64,000 nucleotides of DNA from Lichenibacterium dinghuense (GTDB lineage: Bacteria > Pseudomonadota > Alphaproteobacteria > Rhizobiales > Beijerinckiaceae): positions 2,987,501-3,051,500 of the forward strand of contig NZ_JAJLMN010000001.1 in the NCBI RefSeq assembly GCF_021730615.1, read 5' to 3'. The notes beneath the pieces are model-generated. The model had not been told where the DNA came from. It did no database searches and was given only the letters and a program-made list of their open reading frames with translations. The position numbers and the translations under genes were made by a program. Positions 25,901 through 33,385 of this stretch are shown one piece after another (position 1 is the stretch's first letter; each line of letters begins with the position of its first letter).

Positions 25901-27657
25901 TGACCGACCTCGAAGCGCCGGAAGGGCGCTACCGCGTGACCGTGACCACGGCCGGCCCGGTCGCGCTCGACAAGGCCGACATCGACTTCGAGGACGTGAA
26001 GCGCGACAAGCGCCGCTTCGTCGACCGCACCCTGACGGCGACGGGCGCGCTCGGCGCGGGCCACGTCCACCTCGTGGCCGTCGGCGACGACGGCACGCGG
26101 GCCGAGCGCGACTTCGACATCGGCGTGCGCTCGCCCAACCCCTACGTCACGAGCCGCGAGGTCCGCAGCCTCGACCCCGGCGCGAGCCTGACGGCCGGGG
26201 ACGCGCTCGGCGCCGACATGCTGCCCGGCACAGCGGTACTCGACGTGTCGGTGGCCGCGAACCCGGCCTTCGACCTGCCGGGGATCCTCGCCGAACTGCG
26301 CCGCTACCCCTACGGCTGCGCCGAGCAGACGGTGAGCCGCGCCTTCCCCGAACTCTACGCCGCGGCGCTCGGCGAGAAGGCGGCGGCCTCGGTCGGTGCC
26401 AACCCCACGGTGCAGGGCGCGGTGGCGCGGCTCTATTCGCTGCAGATGGCGGACGGCTCCTTCGGCTACTGGAGCGCCTTCGACGGCGACAACATCTGGC
26501 TCACCGCCTACGTGGTCGACTTCCTGCAGCGCGCCGGGAAGGCCGGCGCCTCCGTGCCCGAAGCCATGGAGAAGCGCGCGCTGGCGTGGCTGGCCGGCCG
26601 CTTCGCCGCGGCGGGTCCGGCCCCGGCCGAGGTGGCGGGGGATGCCTACGCCGCGGTGGTGCTGGCCCGCGCGAACCGGCTCGACCTGTCCCAGCTCCGC
26701 TACGTGTCGACCCGCGACGGGCGGGGGATGCCGAGCGAGATCGCGCGGCTGCAACTCGCCGCCGCCCTCACCCGGGCCGGCGAGCGCGGCGAGGCCGCGG
26801 CGGTGCTGCGCGGGCCGCCCGCGCGGCGCGACCCGGGCGTCTACCTCGACGACTACGGCTCGCCCCTGCGCGACCGCGCCATGGCGCTGGCGCTGGCCGC
26901 GGAAGAGAAGCTGCTGCCCGAGGCGCAGCTGGTCCAGGCCGCCGCGGATCTGTCGCACGCCGCCGCGGGCGCGCGCTATCTCAGCACGCAGGAGGAGGTG
27001 TGGGTGCTGCGGGCCGCCCTGGCGCTGGGCAGCAAGGGGCCGCTCGACCTCGCGGTGGACGGGCGCCCCTCGGCCGGCAGGCCGCGGGTCGATGCCGCTC
27101 TGCCGCTTGGGCAGGGGCGCGCCGTCCGGATCGAGAACCGCGGCACGGCGCCGGCCTTCGTGTCGCTGGCCACCACTGGGGTGCCCTCCGGCCCGCAGCC
27201 CGCTGAGGCGAACGGCTTCACCGTGTCGCGCAGCTACCTCCGCTTCGACGGCTCCGCGGTCGACCTCGCCGACGTGCACCAGAACGACGAGTTCGTCGTG
27301 GTGGTCGAGGGCACGTCCGACGGGGCGGTGCAGCGCAAGGCGCTGCTGGTCGACATGCTGCCGGCCGGGCTCGAGCCCGGCACCGTGGGCCTCGAGGGCT
27401 CGGAGGACACGTCGAGCTTCGGCTGGCTGAAGGACCTGACGGAGCCGACCTTCAAGGCCGTGCGCGACGACCGCTACGTCGCGGGCTTCGACCCCGGCGG
27501 CGACCGGCGAGGCTTCAAGCTCGCCTACGCGGTGCGGGCCGTCACGCCCGGCACCTACGCGCTGCCCGGCCCGCAGGTGGAGGACATGTATGCCCCCGCC
27601 TTCCACGCCCGCGGCGCGGCGGGCACGCTGGAGGTGAAGCCGGCGCGCAAGCCGTGA
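22936..27657 (+). CDS. Bacterial alpha-2-macroglobulin family protein
   Basis: A 1573-residue secreted protease-trap protein. A signal peptide (1-27, cut after EAGA) lacks a lipobox Cys, unlike E. coli YfhM. Macroglobulin-type beta domains follow, with the family block YLWTDRGIYRPGEVLHLGAL near 360. The thioester motif is YPYGCAEQTVSR (Cys near 1128), followed by an alpha/alpha toroid (LYSLQMADGSFGYW, DNIWLTAYVVDF). ATG 22936 has GGGGAAG upstream; GTG 22927 is an alternative. Its stop overlaps the start of pbpC (GTGA), the classic macroglobulin-PBP1C pairing thought to guard and repair the murein after attack. Confidence 0.95.
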   Translation: MSRGSLVSTLRRVLIAAALLAPAEAGAVDYLDVAVEPDRAVPAACFSFSAPLPRETPGGFAPFVEVSPAGDHALEPRGRDLCLAGLTHGGRYTVRLKAGLPAADGTALPKDVSVEVAVPDREARVTFDGRKTVLPYAPGVGLPLKSVNVAKARVAVYRIGERALVGGGATDQMGQDLDGYGLSGIADKGAKVFDGTVDIASKPNREVATALPVDALLKGLKPGVYVAAAWPADRQPDESDTRATQWFSVSDVGLVTVKTDGGMLVSARSLRTALPLADVAVALVAKSDEVLATWRTGADGLVTVPAGLLRGEGGDAPRLLTASGPDGSFTPVDLDAPALDLSALDLKGRAPPGPLDAYLWTDRGIYRPGEVLHLGALLRDRDAGSARAPLTLHLVRPDGIEVDRMPLDLARAGGGTLDLHIPDNAYSGEWTLWAGSSGTERLGSATVSVQDFMPPRLEAKLDVPSGALDAAAPITTSVEADYFYGSPGAGLTGQLDATLAPAAHPFAGYEDYSFGLAQEPFLPKALDPRSFSTDDGGRATVAFPAGAAPDTTVPLEVRLKATVNDVDGRPAEAEAVRPLRGAAGVLGLRAAFGGAAAENSDVAFDAVALDPDGHPAPMPGVRWELVLETYTYNAFFRDGRWQFESKVTDTRVDGGDLAFGADGRGRVAARVGLGRYRLEVFAPDGRTATSLRFGSGWWAQAGADDRKPDVLPVSASVGPDGAVEARVEPAFAGRVLAMLDGGGLHQVQEVEVPKGGATISFKAGDVPPAGAYVLAVAVSPSGAVIPRLPVRAVGAAWVPGAAAAHRLDVRLTAPDRVEPKRRLDADVAVAGAAPGESAFVTVAAVDEAVLRMTGFASPDPADHFLGRREPGIEWRDVYGSLLDPEGQPGRLVEGGDARAAKQMGGLDVKTFRTVALFSGPVAVGPDGHARVGFDVPDFSGRLRLMAVAWTADRFGHADAPVTVRPPLLAELTLPRFLAPGDKARVRVMLTDLEAPEGRYRVTVTTAGPVALDKADIDFEDVKRDKRRFVDRTLTATGALGAGHVHLVAVGDDGTRAERDFDIGVRSPNPYVTSREVRSLDPGASLTAGDALGADMLPGTAVLDVSVAANPAFDLPGILAELRRYPYGCAEQTVSRAFPELYAAALGEKAAASVGANPTVQGAVARLYSLQMADGSFGYWSAFDGDNIWLTAYVVDFLQRAGKAGASVPEAMEKRALAWLAGRFAAAGPAPAEVAGDAYAAVVLARANRLDLSQLRYVSTRDGRGMPSEIARLQLAAALTRAGERGEAAAVLRGPPARRDPGVYLDDYGSPLRDRAMALALAAEEKLLPEAQLVQAAADLSHAAAGARYLSTQEEVWVLRAALALGSKGPLDLAVDGRPSAGRPRVDAALPLGQGRAVRIENRGTAPAFVSLATTGVPSGPQPAEANGFTVSRSYLRFDGSAVDLADVHQNDEFVVVVEGTSDGAVQRKALLVDMLPAGLEPGTVGLEGSEDTSSFGWLKDLTEPTFKAVRDDRYVAGFDPGGDRRGFKLAYAVRAVTPGTYALPGPQVEDMYAPAFHARGAAGTLEVKPARKP

Positions 27658-29720
27658 CGGGCGCGGCGCGGCGCGTCGGGCTGCCTGTCTGTGCGTTGCT
27701 GCTCTCCGCCGCCGCGGCGGGGATCGCGCTCGACCGCCTGTTCCCCATACCCGACGCGCGGCTGCGCGAGGTGTCGACCGTCGTGTCCGACCGCGACGGC
27801 GCGCCGCTCCGCATGTTCCTCACGCGGTCCGGCCGCTGGCGGCTCGCCTCGACGCCGGACGCCGTCTCGCCCAACTACCTGACGATGCTGGTCGCCGTGG
27901 AGGACCGGCGGTTCTGGTCCCACCCCGGCGTCGACCCGCTGGCGCTCGCGCGGGCCCTCGCCCAGCGGGTGCACCGCGGCCGCGCCGTGTCGGGCGCCTC
28001 GACCCTGACCATGCAGGTCGCGCGCCTCCTGGAGCCGCGGCCCCGCACGCTGCGCTCGAAGCTGATCGAGGCGCTGCGGGCGCTGCAGATCGAGGCGCAC
28101 TGGTCGAAGCGCGAGATCCTGGACGCCTACCTCCGGCTCGCCCCCATGGGCCGCAACGTCGAGGGCATCGCGGCCGGCAGCCTCGCCTGGTTCGGCAAGG
28201 GGCCGGAGCACCTGTCGGACGCCGAGGCGGCGCTGCTGGTCGCGCTGCCGCGCGATCCGACGCGGCTGCGGCCGGACCGCTTCCCGGCCCGCGCCGCGGC
28301 GGCCCGCGCCCGCGTGCTGCGCCTGGCCCTCGGGCAGGGGGCGATCGAGCCGGCGGCGCTGCCGAGCGCGCTCGCGGCCGCGGTGCCGGCCGCGCGCCTG
28401 CCCCTGCCGGCCCTCGCCCCCCACCTCGCCGAGCGGCTCGCGCGCGGTGCCCCGGCCGACGGGCGCGTCGCGACGACGCTGGACGCGGCGCTGCAGCGCG
28501 GCGTCGAGCTGCAGCTCGCCGCGGCCCTCGCCGACCTGCCGCGGCCGGTGACGCTGGCCGCCATCGTGGCCGACTGGCGGAGCGGGGCCGTGCTGGCCCG
28601 CGCCGGCTCGGCCGACTATTTCGACGCGCGCCGCCTCGGCGCGGTCGACATGACGCGCGCGCTGCGCTCGCCCGGCTCGGCGCTGAAGCCCTTCATCTAC
28701 GGCATGGCCTTCGACGGGCTGGAGGCCCACCCGGGCAGCCTGCTGCGCGACGCCGCGGCGCGCTTCGACGACTACGCGCCCCACAACTTCGACGGCACGG
28801 TGAGCGGGGACGTGACGGCGCGCGAAGCGCTGCAGCGCTCGCTCAACCTCCCGGCCGTCACGGTGCTGGACCGGCTCGGCCCGGTCGCCTTCACCGAGCG
28901 CTTCCGCGGGGCCGGGCTCCGGCTCGACCTCGGCACCGGCGACGCCGCCCCGGCGCTGCCGATCGCGCTCGGCGGCGTCGGCACGACGCTCGACACGCTG
29001 GTGGAAGCCTACATGGGGCTGGCGGACGGGGGCGCCGCGGTGCCGCTGCGCGAGCGGCCCGACCCGGCCGGGCGGCCCGGCGCCGTCGCGGCCGCGCCGC
29101 TGTTCGGCCGCGACGCCGCCGACGCCGTGACGGACATCCTGCTCGGCGTGGTGCCGCCGCAGGGCAGCGGGGCGCAGCCGGGGCGCATCGCCTTCAAGAC
29201 CGGCACGTCGTTCCGCTTCCGCGACGGCTGGGCGGTCGGCTTCGACGGGGCGCGCGCGGCGGGCGTGTGGATGGGCCGCGCCGACGGCGGCTCCTGCGCC
29301 TGCGCGGGCGCCTCAGCGGCGGCGGTGCTGTTCCGCCTGTTCGACCTCCTCCCGCCCGCCCCGCTCCCGCCCCGCCCGCTGTCCGCGGGTTTCGCCGGGC
29401 CGCCGCCCGCGGCCCTGGTCCGGCTCGGCCCCGCCGGCGCGCCGGCCGCCGAGGCCGACCGGCCCCACATCGACTTCCCAATCCCGGGCTCGCGCCTGCT
29501 GGTCGACGCCGGCGAGGGGCGCGAGGTGAAGCTCGCCGCGAGCGGCGGCCTGCGCCCCTACCGCTGGCTCGTGGACGGCCGGCCCATCGACAGCCGCCCC
29601 TTCGCCCGCGACGCGGCCTGGACGCCGCAGGGCGTCGGCTTCTTCACCGTGTCGGTGGTCGACGCCTCCGGCCACGAGGACCGGACGGCGGTCCGGGTCG
29701 TGGCCCGCGAGGCGCCGTGA
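27654..29720 (+). CDS. pbpC: Penicillin-binding protein 1C
   Basis: A 688-residue bifunctional murein synthase anchored by an N-terminal helix (6-26). The glycosyltransferase domain (about 50-230) shows VEDRRFWSHPGVDPLALARA, GASTLTMQVARLLEPR and APMGRNVEGIAAGSLAWFGK. The transpeptidase domain (about 270-570) has the serine motif SPGSALKPFIYG (near 339), RSLNLPAV (SxN) and FKTGTSFRF (KTG near 515). A C-terminal beta domain (about 595-688) is the PBP1C-specific part. It starts at the GTG overlapping the macroglobulin stop. Confidence 0.96.
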   Translation: MTGAARRVGLPVCALLLSAAAAGIALDRLFPIPDARLREVSTVVSDRDGAPLRMFLTRSGRWRLASTPDAVSPNYLTMLVAVEDRRFWSHPGVDPLALARALAQRVHRGRAVSGASTLTMQVARLLEPRPRTLRSKLIEALRALQIEAHWSKREILDAYLRLAPMGRNVEGIAAGSLAWFGKGPEHLSDAEAALLVALPRDPTRLRPDRFPARAAAARARVLRLALGQGAIEPAALPSALAAAVPAARLPLPALAPHLAERLARGAPADGRVATTLDAALQRGVELQLAAALADLPRPVTLAAIVADWRSGAVLARAGSADYFDARRLGAVDMTRALRSPGSALKPFIYGMAFDGLEAHPGSLLRDAAARFDDYAPHNFDGTVSGDVTAREALQRSLNLPAVTVLDRLGPVAFTERFRGAGLRLDLGTGDAAPALPIALGGVGTTLDTLVEAYMGLADGGAAVPLRERPDPAGRPGAVAAAPLFGRDAADAVTDILLGVVPPQGSGAQPGRIAFKTGTSFRFRDGWAVGFDGARAAGVWMGRADGGSCACAGASAAAVLFRLFDLLPPAPLPPRPLSAGFAGPPPAALVRLGPAGAPAAEADRPHIDFPIPGSRLLVDAGEGREVKLAASGGLRPYRWLVDGRPIDSRPFARDAAWTPQGVGFFTVSVVDASGHEDRTAVRVVAREAP

Positions 29721-29741
29721 GCGGGCAGGCGACGGGCCGGC

Positions 29742-30971
29742 TCAGTGTCCGCTCAGGAACGCCCCGAGCGGGATGGAGTCGGCGAGGGCCGCGTAGCCGG
29801 CGTCGTTGAGGTGGATGTGGTCGCTCCCGTCGTAGGCCGCGCGGACCTGTGGGACCGCGGTCGGCGTCCGCACCACGGCGTCGAAGGCGCCCGACGTCCG
29901 GATCCAGGCGTTGACGCGCTGGCGGAGCGCCTCCCTGGCAGGGGAATAGAAATCCGGCCCCGCGCCCGCGAAGGGCGTCAGCGTGGCGCCGAACACCCGC
30001 ACGCCGGCCTCGTGCGCCCGGGCGATCACCTGCCCGTAGGCGGCGATCAGCTCCGCCGCGGTGTCGCCCGCGTCGGGCGGGTAGATGATGTCGTTGATGC
30101 CCTCGTAGACGATCAGCCAATGCACGCCCGGCCGGCCCAGCACGTCGCGCGGCAGGCGCGCGGGGGCGTTCGGGCCGCCGGTGCCCAGCGGCGCGATCTG
30201 CAGCATCCCGTTGCCGCTGATGCCGGCGTCGATGGCCCCGACGCGGCCGCGCGTGGCGGCGAGCAGGCGCTCGCTCAGCCGGTCCGGCCAGCGGCGCTCG
30301 GCGTTCTGCGACGAATCCAGCCCGTCGGTGAGCGAGTCGCCCAGGCAGGCCACGGCCCCGCCGGGGAGGTTGTCCACCTCGGCCGAGATGCCGGACAGGT
30401 AGAAGCCAGAGCTCGTCGGCACGGCCTCCGGCATGACGGCCTGATCGGCCTGCGGGCCGGGCGCGAGATAGTTGGTTTCCGACGCGATGAGGTGTCCGAC
30501 CTGGACGGGTGAGGCCGAGCTGAAGAAGGCCGACACGGCGAGGCGCGTCAGCGGCTGTACGGGCATCGGCACCTCGTCGGAGACGACGGCCCCGCCCGGC
30601 GCCACCACGGTCGTGCGGCCGCCGCCGAAGAGCGCGAGGTGGTCGGTGGACGGGTCGACCGAGCCCGGGGCCGGGCCCGGCAGCGCCACATGCACGTCGC
30701 CGAGCGCGAGTGGCCGTGTGCCGGTCTCGTTGGAGAAGCGCAGCCGGATCGCGGTCCCGCCCACGGCGATGCGGGCGAACTGGCGCACCGTGCGGCCCGA
30801 CGCCATCGGCGCCGGGATGTTGGCGATGCCGGATTCCCAGGTCGCCACCGCCTGCGCGGCGGCGGGCCGGGGGGCGAGCAGCGCGATCGGGGCCAGGGCC
30901 ACGGCCAGCGTCGTCACGAACGGCACCGAAACGGAGCGGAGCCGCGGAGACCAGGATTTCTCGACCGCCAT
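29742..30971 (-). CDS. Secreted SGNH/GDSL hydrolase
   Basis: A 409-residue exported esterase-like protein. The signal peptide ends at AAA-QA near 41. A beta-sandwich of about 150 residues precedes the SGNH domain. Block I is AVACLGDSLTDGLDSSQNA (Ser near 207), block II ISGNGML, block III YEGINDIIYP, and block V DGSDHIHLNDAGYAAL (Asp/His near 385). This layout matches fungal/actinobacterial rhamnogalacturonan-acetylesterase-like enzymes that deacylate polysaccharides. The substrate is unknown. It is convergent with pbpC, 21 bases apart. Confidence 0.9.
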   Translation of the reverse strand: MAVEKSWSPRLRSVSVPFVTTLAVALAPIALLAPRPAAAQAVATWESGIANIPAPMASGRTVRQFARIAVGGTAIRLRFSNETGTRPLALGDVHVALPGPAPGSVDPSTDHLALFGGGRTTVVAPGGAVVSDEVPMPVQPLTRLAVSAFFSSASPVQVGHLIASETNYLAPGPQADQAVMPEAVPTSSGFYLSGISAEVDNLPGGAVACLGDSLTDGLDSSQNAERRWPDRLSERLLAATRGRVGAIDAGISGNGMLQIAPLGTGGPNAPARLPRDVLGRPGVHWLIVYEGINDIIYPPDAGDTAAELIAAYGQVIARAHEAGVRVFGATLTPFAGAGPDFYSPAREALRQRVNAWIRTSGAFDAVVRTPTAVPQVRAAYDGSDHIHLNDAGYAALADSIPLGAFLSGH

Positions 30972-31148
30972 CGTGAATCCGCGCGACGATCGGGGGCACC
31001 CGGCTGCGCGGCCGCGACCTTGCGCGAGTTCGGCGTGCCGCTCAAGGGACCTCGCCGCCTTCGACCCCGGGCGGAAACGCGCGCGCGGGCGTTGCGAGGC
31101 CGGATCGCCGGTCCGGCGCCGGGCGTTGGTGGGATCTGGAGCACCGCC

Positions 31149-31352
31149 ATGGCGACCGACACGACGCCCGACCCCGCCGACGGGCCCTCGATCTCGGACG
31201 GCCCCAACGCCCGCCCGCGCGACGAGACCATCGGCCAGAGCGGGCGAGGCGAGCCCGACGATTCGAGCCGTCAGGTCGAGATCGCGCCCGAAGAGGAGGA
31301 GGCGATCGCCCGCAAGATCCTGGAGCGCCCGCCGCAGCCCGACCGGCGGTGA
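31149..31352 (+). CDS. Small acidic hypothetical protein
   Basis: Sixty-seven residues, MATDTTPDPADGPSISDGPN and ending EEEEAIARKILERPPQPDRR. It is disordered for the first two thirds, then a single charged helix. GGGATCTGGAGCACCGCC gives a moderate binding site. I recognise no family. Its partner could be the divergent SGNH gene or the cyclase downstream; neither link is supported by more than position. Confidence 0.55.
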   Translation: MATDTTPDPADGPSISDGPNARPRDETIGQSGRGEPDDSSRQVEIAPEEEEAIARKILERPPQPDRR

Positions 31353-31492
31353 CGGCGGCCCCGCGCGGGGCCCCATCGCCGGATGTCGCGCGGGACATGC
31401 AGCCCGGGCTTGAACACCCGTCATGGTTTCTTTCGAGTCGGTGTCGTTTGATGGGCTCGCTCGCCGCGCGCGAGGACCGACGAGGCCATCCG

Positions 31493-32680
31493 GTGGAACT
31501 CAACGCCTTCCTGCTCCCCACGACGCTCGCGACGTTCAGCCTGGCCTTCGCCATCGTGTGGCGATACGGCTCGAAGCCGGCCCTCTGGTGGATGATCGCC
31601 TATGCGGCGCAATGCGCCGCCTACCTCGGCGAGATCGTCCCCACCGTCTTCCACCGCACCATCGACACCATGCTCGTGGACGCGGTCTTCGTGCTCGGCT
31701 TCGTCGGCTTCGGGCAGGCGACCGCGCTGTTCTTCCGCTGGCCGCGCCGCCCTTGGCTCAACCTCGGCCTCGCCGCCGCGATCTGCGCCCTCGACGCCTG
31801 GCAGATCTTCGCCGTCGACAGCCTGAAGGGCGAGATCCTCACGGTGGACTGGGGGCTGGCCCTGCTGGCCCTCGTCCCGTTCCTGGCGAATCTCCGGGCC
31901 GCCCCGGCCACGCCGGTCGACCGGGCCATGGTGGCGGCGAGCGTGCTGACGGTGCTGAACTGCACCGTCATCTCGTCGATGTTCGCGCTGTTCGGCGCCG
32001 CCGACGCGAGCTTCGACACCTACATGAGCTCGGGCTACGTCGCGTGGTCCTACACCGTGTCGACCTTCCTCAACGTCCTCGTGCCCCTGGTACAGCTCAC
32101 GGCGGTGGCGCTGCGGGCGATCGCGGACCACCGCGACGCGTCGGAGATCGACCTCCTGACGGGCCTGCTCAACCGGCGCGGCTTCGAGCGCGCCTGCGCG
32201 AGGCCCGGGCAGCCGCAGCGCGGCTTCGCCCTCGCCTGCGACATCGACCACTTCAAAGCCGTCAACGACGGCTTCGGCCATGCGGTCGGCGACGGCGTGC
32301 TCGTCGCGCTCGCGGGGGCCGTCCGCGCGTCGCTGCCCGAGGGCGCCTTCGCGGCGCGGTTCGGCGGCGAGGAGTTCGTGGTGTTCCTGCCCGGCGCCGA
32401 CGTCGACGCGGCGGTGTTCCACGCCAACGCGATGCTGTCCGCCTTCACGGCCGAGGTCGCGCGCGCCCTGCCGATCCCCCATCCCGTGACGGCGAGCCTG
32501 GGCATAGCGGCGGTGGGCGCGCTGCGCTCGACGGTGCACGCCGACCTCCAGCGCGCCGACCGCGCGCTCTACGCCGCGAAGCAGGCGGGGCGGGACCGGA
32601 TCTCGGTGGACTCCGGGGCGCAGGGCGTGGAGGCGGCGCGGGCCGCGGGGGAGCGGCCGGCGCTGCGGATCGTGGCGTAG
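31493..32680 (+). CDS. Membrane-bound diguanylate cyclase
   Basis: A 395-residue protein with about six transmembrane helices (residues 5-215) followed by a GGDEF domain (about 225-385). The active site reads ARFGGEEFVVFLPG (GGEEF near 290), and the helix-strand before it has LACDIDHFKAVNDGFGHAVG, so cyclase activity is expected. The I-site RxxD is not clear. GTG 31493 is chosen because CGAGG precedes it; ATG 31451 (14 residues longer) and the frame start at 31349 are alternatives. The sensed signal is unknown; the membrane part resembles the MASE-like sensors only loosely. Confidence 0.9.
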   Translation: MELNAFLLPTTLATFSLAFAIVWRYGSKPALWWMIAYAAQCAAYLGEIVPTVFHRTIDTMLVDAVFVLGFVGFGQATALFFRWPRRPWLNLGLAAAICALDAWQIFAVDSLKGEILTVDWGLALLALVPFLANLRAAPATPVDRAMVAASVLTVLNCTVISSMFALFGAADASFDTYMSSGYVAWSYTVSTFLNVLVPLVQLTAVALRAIADHRDASEIDLLTGLLNRRGFERACARPGQPQRGFALACDIDHFKAVNDGFGHAVGDGVLVALAGAVRASLPEGAFAARFGGEEFVVFLPGADVDAAVFHANAMLSAFTAEVARALPIPHPVTASLGIAAVGALRSTVHADLQRADRALYAAKQAGRDRISVDSGAQGVEAARAAGERPALRIVA

Positions 32681-32757
32681 CCACGGCCCGACGATGCAAC
32701 GCGGATGGCATTCGCAGCGTCGACGCCGTGGCCCGAAACGCGTTGCTGACTCCATCG

Positions 32758-32776
32758 ACTACGGATAAGCCGTAGT
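32758..32776. promoter_or_regulatory. Perfect palindrome just before the BrnT/XRE pair, candidate operator
   Basis: ACTACGG (32758-32764), spacer ATAAG, CCGTAGT (32770-32776): seven-base perfect arms ending one base before the ATG of the brnT-type gene at 32778. Type II toxin-antitoxin operons are usually repressed by their antitoxin through such palindromes overlapping the start. It is the obvious site for the XRE protein encoded at 33028. Confidence 0.55.
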
Positions 32777-32777
32777 G

Positions 32778-33062
32778 ATGGACGACGGGTCGTTTCAATG
32801 GAACGACGCCAAGGCGGCTCGCAATCTCGCCCTCCACGGGGTCAGTTTCGAGGCGGCCCGCCTCGCGTTCCAGGACCCGTTCGCCCTGGACTGGCGCGAC
32901 GATCGCGCGGACTACGGGGAAGAGCGTTTCATCACGCTCGCTTCGGTCGACAAGCGGATCCTGTGCGTCGTCTACACGGAGAGGGGCGGGGCCACCCGGA
33001 TCATCTCGGCCCGCGGAGCGGAACCGCATGAGCGACGCAGATACCACGCGAACCGAGGGTGA
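32778..33062 (+). CDS. brnT: BrnT family toxin
   Basis: A 94-residue RelE/BrnT-fold ribonuclease toxin. FQWNDAKAARNLALHGVSFE followed by AARLAFQDPF is the conserved N-terminal block with the His of 'kHgvsF'. GEERFITLASVDKRILCVVY and TRIISARGAEPHERRRY are the C-terminal strands and catalytic/basic helix. It appears intact. The next gene, overlapping by 35 bases, is an XRE protein instead of the usual BrnA. GTG 32775 is an alternative start. Confidence 0.9.
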   Translation: MDDGSFQWNDAKAARNLALHGVSFEAARLAFQDPFALDWRDDRADYGEERFITLASVDKRILCVVYTERGGATRIISARGAEPHERRRYHANRG

Positions 33063-33381
33063 GGCGCCGCTCGACTGGAGCCGCTTCGACGCCATGACGG
33101 ACGAGGAGCGCCACGCCGCCGCGCTGGCCGACGCGGACGCGCGCGCCCTGTCCGACGACGACATGGCCACCCTCCCGCGCACGCCGCAGGCGCGGGTGAT
33201 CCGCCGCGCGCTCGGCCTGTCTCAGGAGGCCTTCGCGCAGCGCTTCCAGATCCCCCTCGGCACGCTGCGCGACTGGGAGCAGGGCCGCAAGGCGCCGGAC
33301 GGCGCCGCTCGGGCCTATCTCGTGGTGATCGCCTCCTGTCCGGAGGCCGTCGCCGCCGCCCTGGCGGCGCGCGCCGCCTGA
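33028..33381 (+). CDS. XRE-type helix-turn-helix antitoxin paired with BrnT
   Basis: A 117-residue protein. An acidic N-terminus (1-55, with DWSRFDAMTDEERHAAALAD) likely binds the toxin. Residues about 57-100 form an HTH: RVIRRALGLSQEAFAQRFQI then PLGTLRDWEQGRKAPDG, matching HTH_XRE/HigA-like repressors. The start lies inside the brnT end, typical of a coupled toxin-antitoxin operon. BrnT loci most often carry a BrnA partner; here the antitoxin is of a different fold. Autoregulation via the palindrome at 32758 is inferred. Confidence 0.88.
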   Translation: MSDADTTRTEGEAPLDWSRFDAMTDEERHAAALADADARALSDDDMATLPRTPQARVIRRALGLSQEAFAQRFQIPLGTLRDWEQGRKAPDGAARAYLVVIASCPEAVAAALAARAA

Positions 33382-33385
33382 CCCC

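Noticed and set aside
22375-27606. A 1743-codon open frame on the minus strand opposite the macroglobulin gene
   Set aside because: It is the antisense shadow of a GC-rich gene: Arg/Gly/Val/His/Ala-rich, no domain, no binding site, and the plus strand carries a clear family.
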